Origin: Prorocentrum cordatum
Lineage: Eukaryota; Sar; Dinophyceae; Prorocentrales; Prorocentraceae
Assembly (NCBI GenBank): GCA_963575745.1
Contig: CAUYUJ010015013.1
Coordinates: 1 to 64,000, forward strand
DNA length: 64,000 nucleotides
Direction: 5' to 3'
Shown in pieces: positions 39,125-49,705 of this stretch. Positions within the stretch are counted from its first letter, which is position 1; the number at the start of each line of letters is the position of its first letter. Made by a program: the position numbers and the translations under genes. The notes under the pieces are model-generated. The model did not search any database, was not told the origin of the DNA, and worked only from the letters and a program-made list of their open reading frames with translations.

Positions 39125-40441
39125 TCCACGCTGGCGCATAGCTTGCCACCGCTCGGGCGCCCAGCCTGCTCCAGCTTCGCGCGCACGCGCTTCGCAGGAT
39201 GGCCCCGGAGGCGCCTAGCGCCCTCGCCGAGAACTCCCCGAGGCCCACGCCCGGGCGATGCCACGAGAAAGGCGTGCGTAAGTCGGGGCTTCTTCCGAGG
39301 CGTGGGTTAGGAGGCAACTGCTGGGAGGTCGTCGTCGGAAAGATCAAGGAGGAGTTAGCCCCATTGCGGGGCTCTTGCGCCGGAATTGGCCTCGGATTAG
39401 GCGGGATTGAGCCGGATTAAGCGGGATTGAGTGGGGTCAAGCCGGATCAAGCGGGATTCAGCCGGACTTCGGCCCAGGGCAACATCAGAATTTGACCTCC
39501 CAGGAGTTGCATCCGAACGTGGGGGGGGGGGCCCTCCGACAGGGGTCGACCTCGCCTCGCCGTCGCGCCGCGACGGGGGTCCTGTGGCGCGCGGTGGCTG
39601 CCCGCGACGGGGGTCGATGTGGGGCTGTCGGCGGGGGTGACGCCCCCCCGACGCTCATCAAGAAACCCGGAGTAGAGAATCAGCTCACGCAGCTGGCTTC
39701 CCAGGTGCCTCCAGGCGCCCGAAACCCGCCCAGGCATTGAACAGGGACCAGAGATGCCCATCGGCGGGGCCGAGGCCATCCGCACACGGCAGATTTCGTG
39801 CCCCCCCTCTTCCTTGTCCCCCCTCTCGGGCGATGGCAGGACGGGGTTTAGTGGGACCTGGTCTAATGATCTGTACCTGGGACACCCCCCCCGTTCCATT
39901 CCACTAACCGGAATTGCCGTCACCCGAAACGCACCAGCTACGGCAGACCTGGCTTAATGATTCCAATACGTCTGTTGGACTTCGGTGCCCAATCACTAAC
40001 CGGCCCCCCTTAACCGGGGTCCTGGCTATACCCGACTCTCGTCCAGCCCGACAGCATGCGCCCTCCCCAGGCCTCGGATGTGCTAGCCTGTTCGCAGCAT
40101 CGACCCCCAAGTGGCCCGTTCTGGAAACCCTGAACCTGAAAACGTGTTCATCTCTTGGGAGCGCAAGTTTTACTTCCGCCGCCTTTCGCCGCGGTTCCCT
40201 TGCTTCACAGCGCTGCGCCCGACGACGACCCTCCGCCGCCCTTCCGCCGCGGAGATGACAACTTCTTCAATCCTGAAAGGCAAGGCCGTTCTCGAAAGGC
40301 CTCAAGCATCTTGACCACCCCCTTCCCCGAGGTGAGCTTTTCTCCTCCCGTGCCGTTCTGTGACGGCCGATGTGTGTCCAGCAGTGGCTTCAGCAGCGGC
40401 TTTTCTGGGGGCCGAGAAAGAGCCAACGACCCTAGCTTCGG
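39125..40441. other. No gene recognised
   Basis: 39,360-39,480 has GGATTAAGCGGGATTGAG-like repeats of about 10-12 bp. The remainder is unique, with frames up to 158 codons that show no family motifs. Confidence 0.4.
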
Positions 40442-40590
40442 GTCGGGCACGTCCTCCCACGGGCGGAGTTTGGAAGACACGTGAGAAACGTAGCACAACT
40501 ACTAAACATACAAAAGTAGTAGAAAAGATCACCCCCAGACTATGTTTTGACCATGTCTGAATGTTCCTCCCGTGGAGAGATCTGCCCGAC
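40442..40590 (+). mobile_element. MITE-like element A, copy 2
   Basis: GTCGGGCACGTCCTCCCACG at the left and CGTGGAGAGATCTGCCCGAC at the right form the inverted ends of a 149-bp element. The interior has AAAAGTAGTAGAAAAGATCA and CCCCCAGACTATGTTTTGAC. No frame. Confidence 0.8.
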
Positions 40591-40928
40591 TTGCCCTTAG
40601 TGCCGGCAATAGTTATATCCACATCCAGTGCGTCTTGGAGTCTTGGGCCCTCTTCCCCAGAAACCGCAGACGCACTGGACATGGATAAAAATCTGGCCCC
40701 AAGAGGCTTGATTCTATCCATATCCAGTGCGCCTCGGCGTGGCGGCACCTCTTCCTAAAAAGTCCAAGACGCTCTGGATATGGATATAAGTATTGCCTGC
40801 ACTTAGCTCGCTTCTTGCAACGACGCGACGGAGCTCCGGCCTTCTTGTCGCAACCAGGGCCTCCGGCGGCCGACCGGCACGCTCCGCACACCCCTGGAAC
40901 AACGATGTCGACGAGGCGCAGCTGATCA

Positions 40929-41163
40929 AAGGGGCCCAGGAGCACACAAATAAACACACACACACAAATAACAGGACTCCCCATATTTTTTTGATTTTCT
41001 TGAAGGGGCCCAAGGACACACAAATGAATAGACACAAATAAAAATGTTCCCCATATTTTCCCATATTATGGGTGTTTTCGTCTTCCCCCCCACTTCCCAT
41101 ATCTTCCCATGTTTTCTCGGGGATCGACGATGAATTCCGTCTGTGTGTCTCTTTCCCTCCTGA
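40929..41163 (+). mobile_element. Element B, truncated plus full copy in tandem
   Basis: A truncated copy (40,929-41,001) ends in the CCCCATATTTTTTTGATTTT part and is followed at 41,002 by a complete copy ending CCCTCCTGA at 41,163. Same orientation as all other B copies. Confidence 0.85.
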
Positions 41164-41214
41164 AATGGTGGAACGCATCCCGAGGCGAAAGCGCCGGCAG
41201 GAACCTCCCGCCGA

Positions 41215-41375
41215 GCGTCTTCGCGACTTCAGTCTGATGAGGTTTCCTCGCCGAGAACCTCGGCGGGATGCATCACCGTGCTGCTGCAGGCTCCCGATCT
41301 GCGTCTGATTAAATCTCGCCGCAGAGAATTTCGGCGGGATGCATCACCGTGCTGCTGCAGGCTCCCGGTCTCTGC
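41215..41375 (+). repeat. 71-bp tandem duplication
   Basis: CGGCGGGATGCATCACCGTG, CTGCTGCAGGCTCCC and GTCTGAT(G/T) blocks occur twice with a 71-bp step (GGGAT at 41,265 and 41,336). Confidence 0.85.
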
Positions 41376-41531
41376 GCGGCGGGGAGGGGGCGACGGGGGG
41401 CAGGTGCACGGGTGCCGCCCACCCATGCCGTTGAAGCACGCGGGGCCGAGCCGCACGCCGTTCCAGTCCTGGGGAGGGTCTCGACTCGTGCGTCGCCGTG
41501 CCCGACAAACTCTGGGATGCAGGGGCGCCTG

Positions 41532-41796
41532 CACGCAAGAGCGACCTTTAGTGCGACCTTTAGTGCGACAGACCCTAGGTCAGAGCGACCTTTATAGTGC
41601 GACCTTGACACGCAAGAGCGACCTTTCGTGCGACAAAAACCCTGGGCAAGAGCGACCCTTCGTGCGCGGCTCTTTGGGCGCCGCGGGGGGACAAGGCACG
41701 AGCGCGCAAGACGCTACCACCGCATCGCGTTCGGCGATCGTGGGACCCCATTTGGCCCGCACCAGAGGTCACTCCGGCGAAAGGTCGCTCTTGCGT
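41532..41796 (+). mobile_element. MITE-like element C, copy 1, with multiplied left end
   Basis: ACGCAAGAGCGACCTTTCG at 41,610-41,628 and CGAAAGGTCGCTCTTGCGT at 41,778-41,796 are perfect 19-bp inverted ends of a 187-bp element. Its interior (GGGCGCCGCGG, CACGAGCGCGCAAGACGCT, CGGCGATCG) is shared with 43,054-43,222. To the left, CACGCAAGAGCGACCTTTAG and two shorter GCGACCTTTA copies (41,532-41,600) show repeated end duplication. Confidence 0.9.
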
Positions 41797-42584
41797 CCAC
41801 TCGGAGGGGCGTCTGCGCCCCGACCGGGCCCCGAGATCCGGCGTCAAGGAAAGACGCAATGTCGTACGAGACCGCTGCCGGCTGGAACCCTGGGCCCCGC
41901 TCTCCGGCGGTTTTGCTGGTCAGCCAGATCGATCTCTGAGGCTCCTGTGGTCCAAAACAAAGCAACAACTCGCCCGCTGTGAAAAAAAACCTACCACACC
42001 AGGGTCTCGGGAACGTGGATAGCTGCGTGGCCGACCAAACGACGTGGTGTAACGTGAGCCCAAGACTTCTGCAAAACCTGTGGGACCAAGACGAGGAACT
42101 GCTCGAGCGGCCCAGGATCGCCCAAATCGCGCCTCCCGACAACACGCGACGGCTACTATCCTTCCTGTAGAGGGACATGCCCGACTTGAGGCTCCCTGAG
42201 ATCCGACGTCCTGACTTTTTCCATACGGGGTCCCTGGAAGTCTCGACCCATTCCCCAGGACCGGTTTTTCATCCTGAGTCGTTTTCTGACGGTCCCGAGG
42301 CCCGGTAAGGGCCCCCAGAGGCCGAAAACTATTAAAAAACCGCCGTCGTGATTTTTTTTCAATACGTTGGATCTCTGGGTAGCGCTGTGCATCGAGCCCC
42401 TCCGGCGTCCGCGGCGTGGTGCGCCCGCGGCGGCGGCAGCAGCCGCGGGGCGCACCCCTCCGGCAGCGCGCCGGGCCCCGCGGGGGCCTCCGCCCGCGCC
42501 GCGGCGGGGCCCGCGGCTGCCCACCACGCCGCCGCGAGGGCGCGAGGGGTGCGCCTTGCAGGGGTGCGGGCGATCAGCGCCCCT

Positions 42585-42736
42585 CTAACGGGGACTCCAC
42601 TAACGGGTACTTTGGCCAGTGACCCTGCGAACCTAACCCTCCCCGATGTGGGCAACGCTGCAATGCAACAAAGAGGCCCTAAAGTGGCAACTTTCGGCAA
42701 TTTTCCAAAGTACCCGTTAGTGAGTACCCGTTACGG
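42585..42736 (+). mobile_element. MITE-like element D
   Basis: CACTAACGGGTACTTTGG at 42,598-42,615 with the preceding TAACGGGGACTC is mirrored by CCAAAGTACCCGTTAGTG and GAGTACCCGTTA at 42,705-42,736. The arms are about 31 bp in a 152-bp element, and each end repeats TAACGGG/CCCGTTA twice. No frame. Confidence 0.9.
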
Positions 42737-43053
42737 CGCCGCTGAGGCGACTTGGTTCGGATGTTGCTAGAAGTGCCCCTGGCCCCAGGTGCCCCCAGGA
42801 CTTCCAAGGAGGCCGCCCATGGCCTCAGAGCACCCCTCACGAGGCCCAGAGGACTCCGAGGGGCCCAAAAAATGGGTCTGGCCCATGGGTGCGAGCGACT
42901 CGGTCTGGCCATCGCTCGGACGTCCATCCCCTGTGCTTTTTCCGGTTTCGTGCGTGGTTTTGTCGCCAGATGGTCGAGGATGCTCCTCGATGGCCCTCGC
43001 CGAAGGAACAATGCACACGTCCGAGCGATGCCAAGTGGTGGTTATTCGGCTAC

Positions 43054-43222
43054 ACGCAAGAGTGACCCTGCCTAGGAGCGACCTGTGGTGCGCGGCCTTT
43101 CGGGGGCCGCGGGGGGGCCAAGCACGAGCGCGCAAGACGCTGATGCCGCATCGCGCTCGGCGATCGGGTGACCCCCGTGGGCCCGCACCAAAGGTCACTT
43201 TGGCGAAAGGCCACTCTTACGT
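43054..43222 (+). mobile_element. MITE-like element C, copy 2
   Basis: ACGCAAGAGTGACC at the left and GGCCACTCTTACGT at the right are diverged inverted ends. The interior matches 41,650-41,770 in order (GTGCGCGGC, GGGGGCCGCGGGGGG, CACGAGCGCGCAAGACGCT, CCGCATCGCG). 169 bp, no frame. Confidence 0.85.
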
Positions 43223-43796
43223 GGAATCGATTTGCGGTGCCCTCATTCTTCTGGACCTTCCACCCTAATCTTTCGCCGCCCCATGTTCGATATGATGTGT
43301 GCGAGTTCCCCTGTATTGCGTAAGGTCTCCATGCATGTCGATGAACTCTCCCGCGCCCTCCGCGGAGATCGGAAGGTATGGAAGGTGGAGGTCGAGGGTC
43401 TTGCGCAGTTGGAAGCTACCCGAACAGGCTGGACTAGAATCTCGTGATCTGCACGGTGGTTGGCCATAGACGCACGCGGTGCACGCAGGACCCCCGCCCC
43501 ACTGACCACCACTTGGGATTACGGAATGGTCGTTCGGATGTGTGGGTTCATATTCTGATGATATTTCAGACTGTTTTGACACACTGGCTCAACCACCAAC
43601 GCCCAACCGCCAGTTAGCAAATTCGAACTCTCGGCGGCCGAGACCTTGACCTCGGGATTGGGCACAGTAGCTGGCTTCCCATGCGCCTCCTCGCGTATCG
43701 AGGAATGGGCCAGGCGGCGGCGCGGAAACCAACTGCACGCAGTAGATTTATTGACCCCCCTTTCCCCATCCCCCCTTCCTTTTGTAGAGGAAGGGA

Positions 43797-43964
43797 AAAC
43801 GGCATAAACATAAACCTGTGGCCCTCAGCGCGGATTTCTTGAATCTGCACCTGGCCGCCCTCCCTCCGCGCGCCAGGGGCGGCGCCGGAGGTGCGGCCGG
43901 GGGGCCCCGCGCAGATCCAAGAAATCCGCGCGGACGGCCAACAGTTTATGTTTATGCCGTTTTT
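43797..43964 (+). mobile_element. MITE-like element F, copy 1, ~52-bp inverted ends
   Basis: AAAACGGCATAAACATAAAC and CGCGGATTTCTTGAATCTGC at the left are mirrored by GCAGATCCAAGAAATCCGCG and GTTTATGTTTATGCCGTTTT at the right. The short GC-rich centre also folds (GCGCGCCAGGGGCGGC). A second family member lies at 61,027-61,180. Confidence 0.9.
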
Positions 43965-44024
43965 TGTGTTTCGACTTTCCCTATCCACCCCCCCTTCGCT
44001 CGGCCCAACATTCACTAACGATAG

Positions 44025-44155
44025 GTCGGGCGTGTCCTCCTACAGGGGGATCTTGCACGAAAAATGAAGAATGGTAAAAAAGAATAGTAGACAATCGTCC
44101 CCAGACTATTTTGAACTATTCTGGGATAATCCTCCTGTAGGGGGACACGTCCGAC
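44025..44155 (+). mobile_element. MITE-like element A, copy 3
   Basis: The most compact copy (131 bp). Ends are GTCGGGCGTGTCCTCCTACA and TGTAGGGGGACACGTCCGAC. The interior has GCACGAAAAATGAAG and CCCCAGACTATTTTGAACTA. Confidence 0.85.
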
Positions 44156-44157
44156 TT

Positions 44158-44340
44158 AACTCGGGGATCTTCTGACCCTGGTCAACCCCGACCCGGGTCA
44201 GTCAGGCCTTGCAGTCAACGCGAAGGATCCTGCAGGATCCTGCACCCAAGCCCGGGTCAGTGCGACCCTGGCCCTGCAGGATCCTGCAAGACCTGGCGCT
44301 CTGGCTGGCCCCCGTCTGCATCGACCCCCGTCTCGAGGCT
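44158..44340 (+). repeat. Dispersed AGGATCCTGC repeat, copy 2
   Basis: Matches 37,085-37,260 in block order (GGGGATCTTCTGACC, GGGTCAGTCAGGCCTTGCAG, GGATCCTGCAGGATCCTGCA, GACCTGGCGCTCTGGCTGG). It starts 3 bp after element A copy 3. Confidence 0.8.
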
Positions 44341-45240
44341 CCCGACCCGCCTCCGCCGCCCGCGCGCCCGCGGCCCGCCGCCGCCCGCCGCCGGCCCGCC
44401 GGCGGCCGCCATTCGGCGCGCGCGCGGCGGCGGCGGGCGGGCGGGCGGCCGCGCGGCCCGCGGCGGCGTGCGCGGGGCGGGCGCACGCTGCGGCCCGCGG
44501 CGGCGGCGGGGTGGCCCGCCCTCCGCGCCCTGCGGACAGCATCGCCGACGCCGCGCGCTGTGGGCACGTGGACGCCATGACCGTGGACACCGCTACTTTC
44601 AGGACCTCTCCCGGGGTGCGTTTTGACCAGAATTTCGAGGCGAACCCAGCGGTGGTGACGAGGGCCGCCCAGGAGGCCCCAAAAACGGGAAAACGAGCGA
44701 GGGGGTAGAGGTATGGCTACCGTTTCCTCCTCTGATCGTCTCCCGCAGCTATAAACAAACACCACGGCGGGAGGCGAGCTCTCTCGCCTCGGGCTGCTCT
44801 CCGGCAGCCCCGCCCTCGTCTCGAGAGCGCCGCCGCGGGTGGGCCCCTGCCTGCCGGAGCGGCCGCGGGAGGCCCGGCCGCTGTGGCCCGCACGCGCTGC
44901 GAGCAGAAGCGACGCGCGGGGGGGGGGGGAGGGGAATGTACACCCTGCGAAATGCTTAAGAAATCATGGGTTAAGAAATTCATAGTCTCAGAACTTGAAT
45001 AAAAACCCAAAATTTCCACTCAAATCTTAGGAGTTACATTGAAACAGTAAGAATAATCGAGACTCTGGCCGAAAAAATGAGTTTTCTTAAGCATCGCCTA
45101 AGGTGTAGGGCTGCTGGGGGCCTCCACCGGGCCCCGGGAAGGTCGAACAAGGAGTCGGGATGCTCGGCGGTGGGGCCACCCGACTGCGCCCAGGTCGGGC
45201 GTTTGCCGTCCTTGCCGGGGAGAAGACGCACACGTCTGAG
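44341..45240. other. No gene; GC-rich run and dispersed module
   Basis: 44,380-44,520 is CGGCGGC-rich. 44,600-44,685 carries a copy of the GACCAGAATTTCGAGGCGAA / GGTGGTGACGAGGGC module. 44,940-45,090 is locally AT-rich. No exon recognised. Confidence 0.4.
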
Positions 45241-45657
45241 CGATGCCAAGTCTCGCGCTCTCTCTCTCTCTCTCTCCCTCTCGCGGGAGAGCGGGCACGC
45301 CCTCTCGGCAGACCGCGCGGGTCCTCTCCGGCAAGCGGCGCCGCCGCTTTATGTCGCCCTGCGTCGGCGAAGGGGCACCGGGGAGAAAACTGGGCTCCGA
45401 TTCGAGACGAATCGCCGATACGCCGGCGATGCGGCGCGATCCTCCGACCCCATCTACTCTGACCCTATTTGGGAGGCCTAGAGCACTCAGAGTACGGGAC
45501 GCATCCACAGAGCCACCACGCCACCACTCAAGAGCCCGTCGCGCGCCACCACTAAAGAGCCCGCCTGAACGAGGCCGCCGCTGTCGGTGGCGCCCGCCAG
45601 TCTCGACGAGCACCAGGGCTCGCTGCAGCGGTGGCGGTTGCTCAGCGCGGTCGAAGC

Positions 45658-45835
45658 GGGAGCTGGGCTACGGCATCGCTGACTGTGCACACGGGGCGGG
45701 GCCAGGAGATCAAAGAACAGAGGTGTCCAGGCACGCTAGTGCCGTCGGGAGCTGGGCTACGCCATCGCTGGCTGTGCACAGGGGGCAGGGCAAGGAGATC
45801 AAAGCACCGAGGTGCCCGGGCGCACTGGTGCCGCA
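45658..45835 (+). repeat. 89-bp tandem duplication
   Basis: GGGAGCTGGGCTACG(G/C)CATC, GCTG(A/G)CTGTGCACA, GGAGATCAAAG and AGGTG(T/C)CC(A/G)GGC occur twice, at 45,658 and 45,747. Confidence 0.85.
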
Positions 45836-46792
45836 GCCGCGCCGCGCGAGCCCCGTGGCTTGTCACACGCTCTTGGGCTGGAGCACGCTGTCCCCACCGG
45901 CGCGTGCCGTGGAAGGTGCGTGCTGCCCCCGCCTGCGCACACGAGGCACCACATCCGGGACTGCACCCACGGCCCCCGCGGAGCCCAGCTGGCACCTCCG
46001 CCTCGCCAGCGCCTGGTGCCGTCGCCGCGTGCAGGTGCCGGACGCGGAAGACATGCACGACAGAAGGAAGACGCACGCGCACGCCAAGCCGGCGCGCAGC
46101 AGTCCGCGCCAGCCGCGCAAGAGCATGTGCCACGCAGCACGTGGTGCATTTCACGACCAGCGCACAACATGCAGCGTTCAGCACACGAGGCGGCACACCT
46201 GGGCTCTTTCACGAGCGACGGACGTGATGTCCGATATCCATGCCCTCGCGGTCGGAACATCGAGGAGGGATGATGCCACGGATAGTTGCTGCATCCGCAC
46301 AGCGCCGCCCGGTATCCATGGGGTCGCCGCCCAGGAGTCGGGACCGCGAGGCCGTGGACGTGGGATATGTCTCCGACTACCGCACAATGACGCGCGCAAC
46401 GACGGCGGCGCAACGCCCACAATGTCCGACTCCCGCACACCGACGGCGCGCCACCTGCACGGTGCCGCACGACGGCGCGCGCAAAACGCCCACGACGCAC
46501 GCGACGCATGCAACACCCAACACGGCAGGACCACTCCCAAACGACACCACGCAGAGTGCCGCGAACGAGGCGAGTCGACCACACGCGCGGGTGACCCCAG
46601 GCCAGAAGGACCTGTGCTGCGACGGTTGCCGACCGCTGCTTGCGAGGCGACGGCGGCGGCCTGCACAGTTGCGTTCGCCCCCCCCCCCGCGCGCCCCTCG
46701 AGAGCCGCGGGGCAACGGCCCTTCCACAAGAGGGCCGTCTGCCACTGGGGTCCTCCCTTGGGCCTCGGGCGGTCGCTCGGGATGAGGCTCAG
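45836..46792. other. No confident gene
   Basis: GC-rich, with open frames on both strands spanning several hundred codons but without recognisable domains. Long frames are expected at this composition. No SL relic or clear splice set found. Confidence 0.4.
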
Positions 46793-47113
46793 GTCGGGCA
46801 TGTCCTCCAACAGGCGGATCTTGCACGAAAGCTGAAAAAAAGGTGGACATATTCACAAATAGCTCAAAGAATCGAAAAAATAGCCCCCAGACTATGTTTT
46901 GACTCTTCTCGGATGTCCCCCCTGCAACGGGACATTAAAGGGACCCTGGGACACACAAACGAATACACACACGAATCCCACGATTCCCCATCTTTTTCAA
47001 TATTTCCTGGAGGTTCGTCTTCCCCCCCAGTGCCCATCTTTTCCAACCTTTTCCTGGGGATCGACGATGAATTGTGTCTGTGTGGCTTTGTACCCTCCTG
47101 AGATATGCCCGAC
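46793..47113 (+). mobile_element. MITE-like element A, copy 4, split by element B
   Basis: Left end GTCGGGCATGTCCTCCAACA. Family block CCCCCAGACTATGTTTTGAC. The right end CCTGCAACGGGACAT breaks off and resumes as ATGCCCGAC after element B (about 46,936-47,101). The doubled AT at the junction may be a short target duplication. Confidence 0.8.
46936..47101 (+). mobile_element. Element B inserted in the right end of element A
   Basis: AAAGGGACCCTGGGACACAC, CCCCATCTTTTTCAATATTT, GGGGATCGACGATGAATTGT and TACCCTCCTGA follow the family order. It interrupts element A between GGGACAT and ATGCCCGAC. Confidence 0.85.
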
Positions 47114-47284
47114 TTGAGACCTGGCGGGCTCTCCCGGCACGCTCCCCGCCAGGCGCAGCTGCTGCAGCGCACCCCCGAGGGCGGCAGGCCGCTGGACACC
47201 GGCGAAGGCGCGCGGAACCCGACGCCGCGCCGCCGATCGAGGGACTCCCCGCGACCGCGTCGGCGCCCGCTCTCCAGCAGAGGC

Positions 47285-47430
47285 GCGAGGAGGAGGAGGA
47301 GGAGGAGGAGGAGGAGGAGGAGGAGGAGGAGGAGGAGGAGGAGGAGGCGGAGGAGGAGGCGGAGGAGGAGGAGGAGGAGGAGGAGGAGGAGGAGGCGGAG
47401 AGGAGGAGGAGGAGGAGGAGGAGGAGGGGG
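47285..47430 (+). repeat. (GAG)n tract
   Basis: Pure GAG/GGC-GGA purine run followed by a G homopolymer. A CTC run follows at 47,575-47,630, leaving a GC-rich segment of about 140 bp between them. Confidence 0.9.
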
Positions 47431-47733
47431 GGGCCCGCCCGCAGAACTCCTTGCGGCCCCGCGGGGCGGGCGGTGAGAGCACGCGCGCGGCGGCCGGGCC
47501 CCGCTCGTCACAGCTCCTGCAGGGATGCGCGGCCGCTCGGGGCAGGCCCCGCGGCGGGCTCTCGGACGCCCCGGCCTCCTCCTCCTCCTCCTCCTCCTCC
47601 TCCTCCTCCTCCTCCTCCTCCTCCTCTCCTTCCCCCTGTCGTGTCGTCGAGAGTGGCCGTTTCGTCGTCTTCTCACGCTTCGATTGGGGCGGGTCCTCTT
47701 CGCCCCCGGGGGAGGCCGGCGCCCCGGCCCCAC

Positions 47734-47825
47734 CTGTCCACGCGGAGCCTGGCGGTGAAGCTCGGGAGGCTGTGCGTTCCAGTATCCACCAGGGCCTGCT
47801 CCCAGATCTCCACGGGACGTGATGG
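47734..47825 (-). CDS. Putative single exon, gene unidentified
   Basis: PVEIWEQALVDTGTHSLPSF then TARLRVD with G/C in nearly all third positions ends at GACAG before GTGGGG, a good donor. The acceptor and neighbouring exons are not identified. It lies between a CTC tract and a GAT-rich repeat. Confidence 0.3.
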
Positions 47826-47894
47826 TGCGCAGGCCCTCTCCAATGCGGGTCCATGGCCGGCGCGGGCGAGCACGACATCGACGACGACAACATT

Positions 47895-48045
47895 CACGAT
47901 GATGGTGAACTGGGAGGGCGACGACGAAGACGATGATGACGACGGTGGTGATGACGTCGAAGGTGATGAAGGTGATGGTCATGATGACGGTGACGATGAC
48001 GACGCTGCCGATGCTGAAGGTGGTGGGATTGATGAGAAAGCGCGT
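47895..48045 (+). repeat. GATGAT/GACGAC-rich compound repeat
   Basis: GATGATGACGACGGTGGTGA-type triplet repeats. One plus-strand frame is Asp-rich and stops at 48,053. Probably a microsatellite. Confidence 0.7.
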
Positions 48046-48055
48046 GCGTTTTGAC

Positions 48056-48640
48056 AGCACGTTTGTGTTGGTTGTTGCATTCTAGCAGGGTTCGATTTTG
48101 AAATGTTGGCATGCATGGTGTCGCCATGCGCGGCAGTGTGGGCCGCATGCTTGTATTTATCACATATAGCGAGCATCCGATGGTCTTGGCATGATTTTGC
48201 AATGCGGTTGCAATTAAGGCCGCATTCTCTGTCTGCCAAGGTTGGCACAGACGTTGTATGGTATCTAATGGTTGTAGCAAGTGTGCGCGCATGAAAGCTG
48301 AGGATGCGTTGCGCCTCGCATTGCGTGGTCGGGTGCACATTTCATGTTGTGTGCGACGTGTACACAAGACGTTGGCTGCTTTCGACACACGCGCGCGGGA
48401 ACACACGCCCCTAGCCCGCATGACTCATTCGACAGAGGATTGTGCCACATCGCGTCTGTCGGATCAGCGCGTGCACCGCGGGGTATCCTGTGACAGCGAT
48501 GGCGGGGGGAAGCTGATACGGATTGGCCGGGGGTGCTATCATCGGAGCATTATAGACAACAGTCGCCCGCTTCATATACACATTGACGGGAGAGAATAAT
48601 TACGAACAGTTATACACTTCACCTTGGCCCCGTCATGGGT
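48056..48640. other. No gene recognised
   Basis: Locally AT-richer unique sequence with GCATG words. Short frames on both strands without domains. Confidence 0.4.
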
Positions 48641-48689
48641 GGAGCCTGCTTCTCCTCAGGGGGGCAGGATCGATGGCGGGCACGATCTA

Positions 48690-48755
48690 CTGGTTGCAAG
48701 CTACGTGGTGCAATCCATGTGGCGCAAGCTACGTGGCGCAGTGCATGTGCACACG
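48690..48755 (+). repeat. 14-bp minisatellite, array 4
   Basis: Four or five units (GTGCAATCCATGTG, GCGCAAGCTACGTG) with the same 14-bp step as at 24,215 and 25,785. Confidence 0.85.
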
Positions 48756-49043
48756 CGCAGACGCCAGCCAGCGCACCACGCGCCCTCAGGCGGGCGCCGA
48801 ACGAACACCCGGGGCCCAGGGCACCTGCCCACCGCACGAGGCGCACACGGAGTGTGCACATGGGGTGGGCACTGGGCCGAAACCGGGGAGCCGGCCCAAC
48901 TACCCAGCATCCCACGGCGAACTCCCTGCCACGGTGGCGCGGATCTGGCTGCCGCCACCGCGTGGGACGGTTCGTCCCTGGACGACCTCAGCAGCCGGGT
49001 CTTCAGCCTTGCACGCCCGCGGCCCCCGGTCCTCCAACATCAG

Positions 49044-49198
49044 GTCGGCCGTGCCCCCCTACGGGCGGATTTTGGACGAAAAGGAAGAAACAGTCCACAG
49101 ACATAATACAATGGCTCAAAGGGTGCTCACAGAAATAGCCCCCCGACTATTTTGTTGACTATCTTCGACTATTCCCCCTGTAGAGGGGCGCGCCCGAC
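49044..49198 (+). mobile_element. MITE-like element A, copy 5
   Basis: Ends GTCGGCCGTGCCCCCCTACG and CTGTAGAGGGGCGCGCCCGA bound 155 bp. The interior has TTTTGGACGAAAAGGAAG and CCCCCGACTATTTTGTTGAC. Confidence 0.8.
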
Positions 49199-49289
49199 TT
49201 AAATTCTCACATGACGCACGAAAGGCACGGCTCCTTAAGCAGATGAGCCTTGCATGTGTCTTGCCCTACGAGTGCTAGGCCAACCTCTT

Positions 49290-49705
49290 GAGGAGGAGGA
49301 GGAGGAGGAGGAGGAGGAGGAGGAGGAGGAGGAGGAAGGAGGAGGAGAGGGAGGGGGGAGGAGGAGGAGGAGAGGGAGGAGGAGGAGGGAGGAGAGGAGG
49401 AGGAGGATAAGGAGGAGGACACAAGAAAAGGGACACGATGAAGCCACGAAAGGCACGGCTCCGAGAGCAGATGAGCCTGGCATGCGTTTGCCTTACGGAG
49501 TTCCGGGCCACCGTGGGCTCCACCCACCATTCCTCCCCCCTCCCCCTCCCCCTCCCCCTCGCCCTCGCCCTCGCCCTCCCCCTCCCCCATCCCTCTTCCT
49601 CCCTCCTCCCTCTCGAGGAGGAGGAGGAGAGGGAGGAGGAGGAGGAGGAGGAGGAGGAGGAGGAGGAGGAGAAGGAGGAGGAGGAGCAGGAGCAGGAGCA
49701 GGAGC
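49290..49705 (+). repeat. GAG / CTC / GAG compound tract
   Basis: Purine run 49,290-49,425, a short unique piece, then CCCTCGCCCTCG pyrimidines at 49,535-49,610 facing purines at 49,612-49,705, so the last two form an imperfect inverted repeat. Confidence 0.85.
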
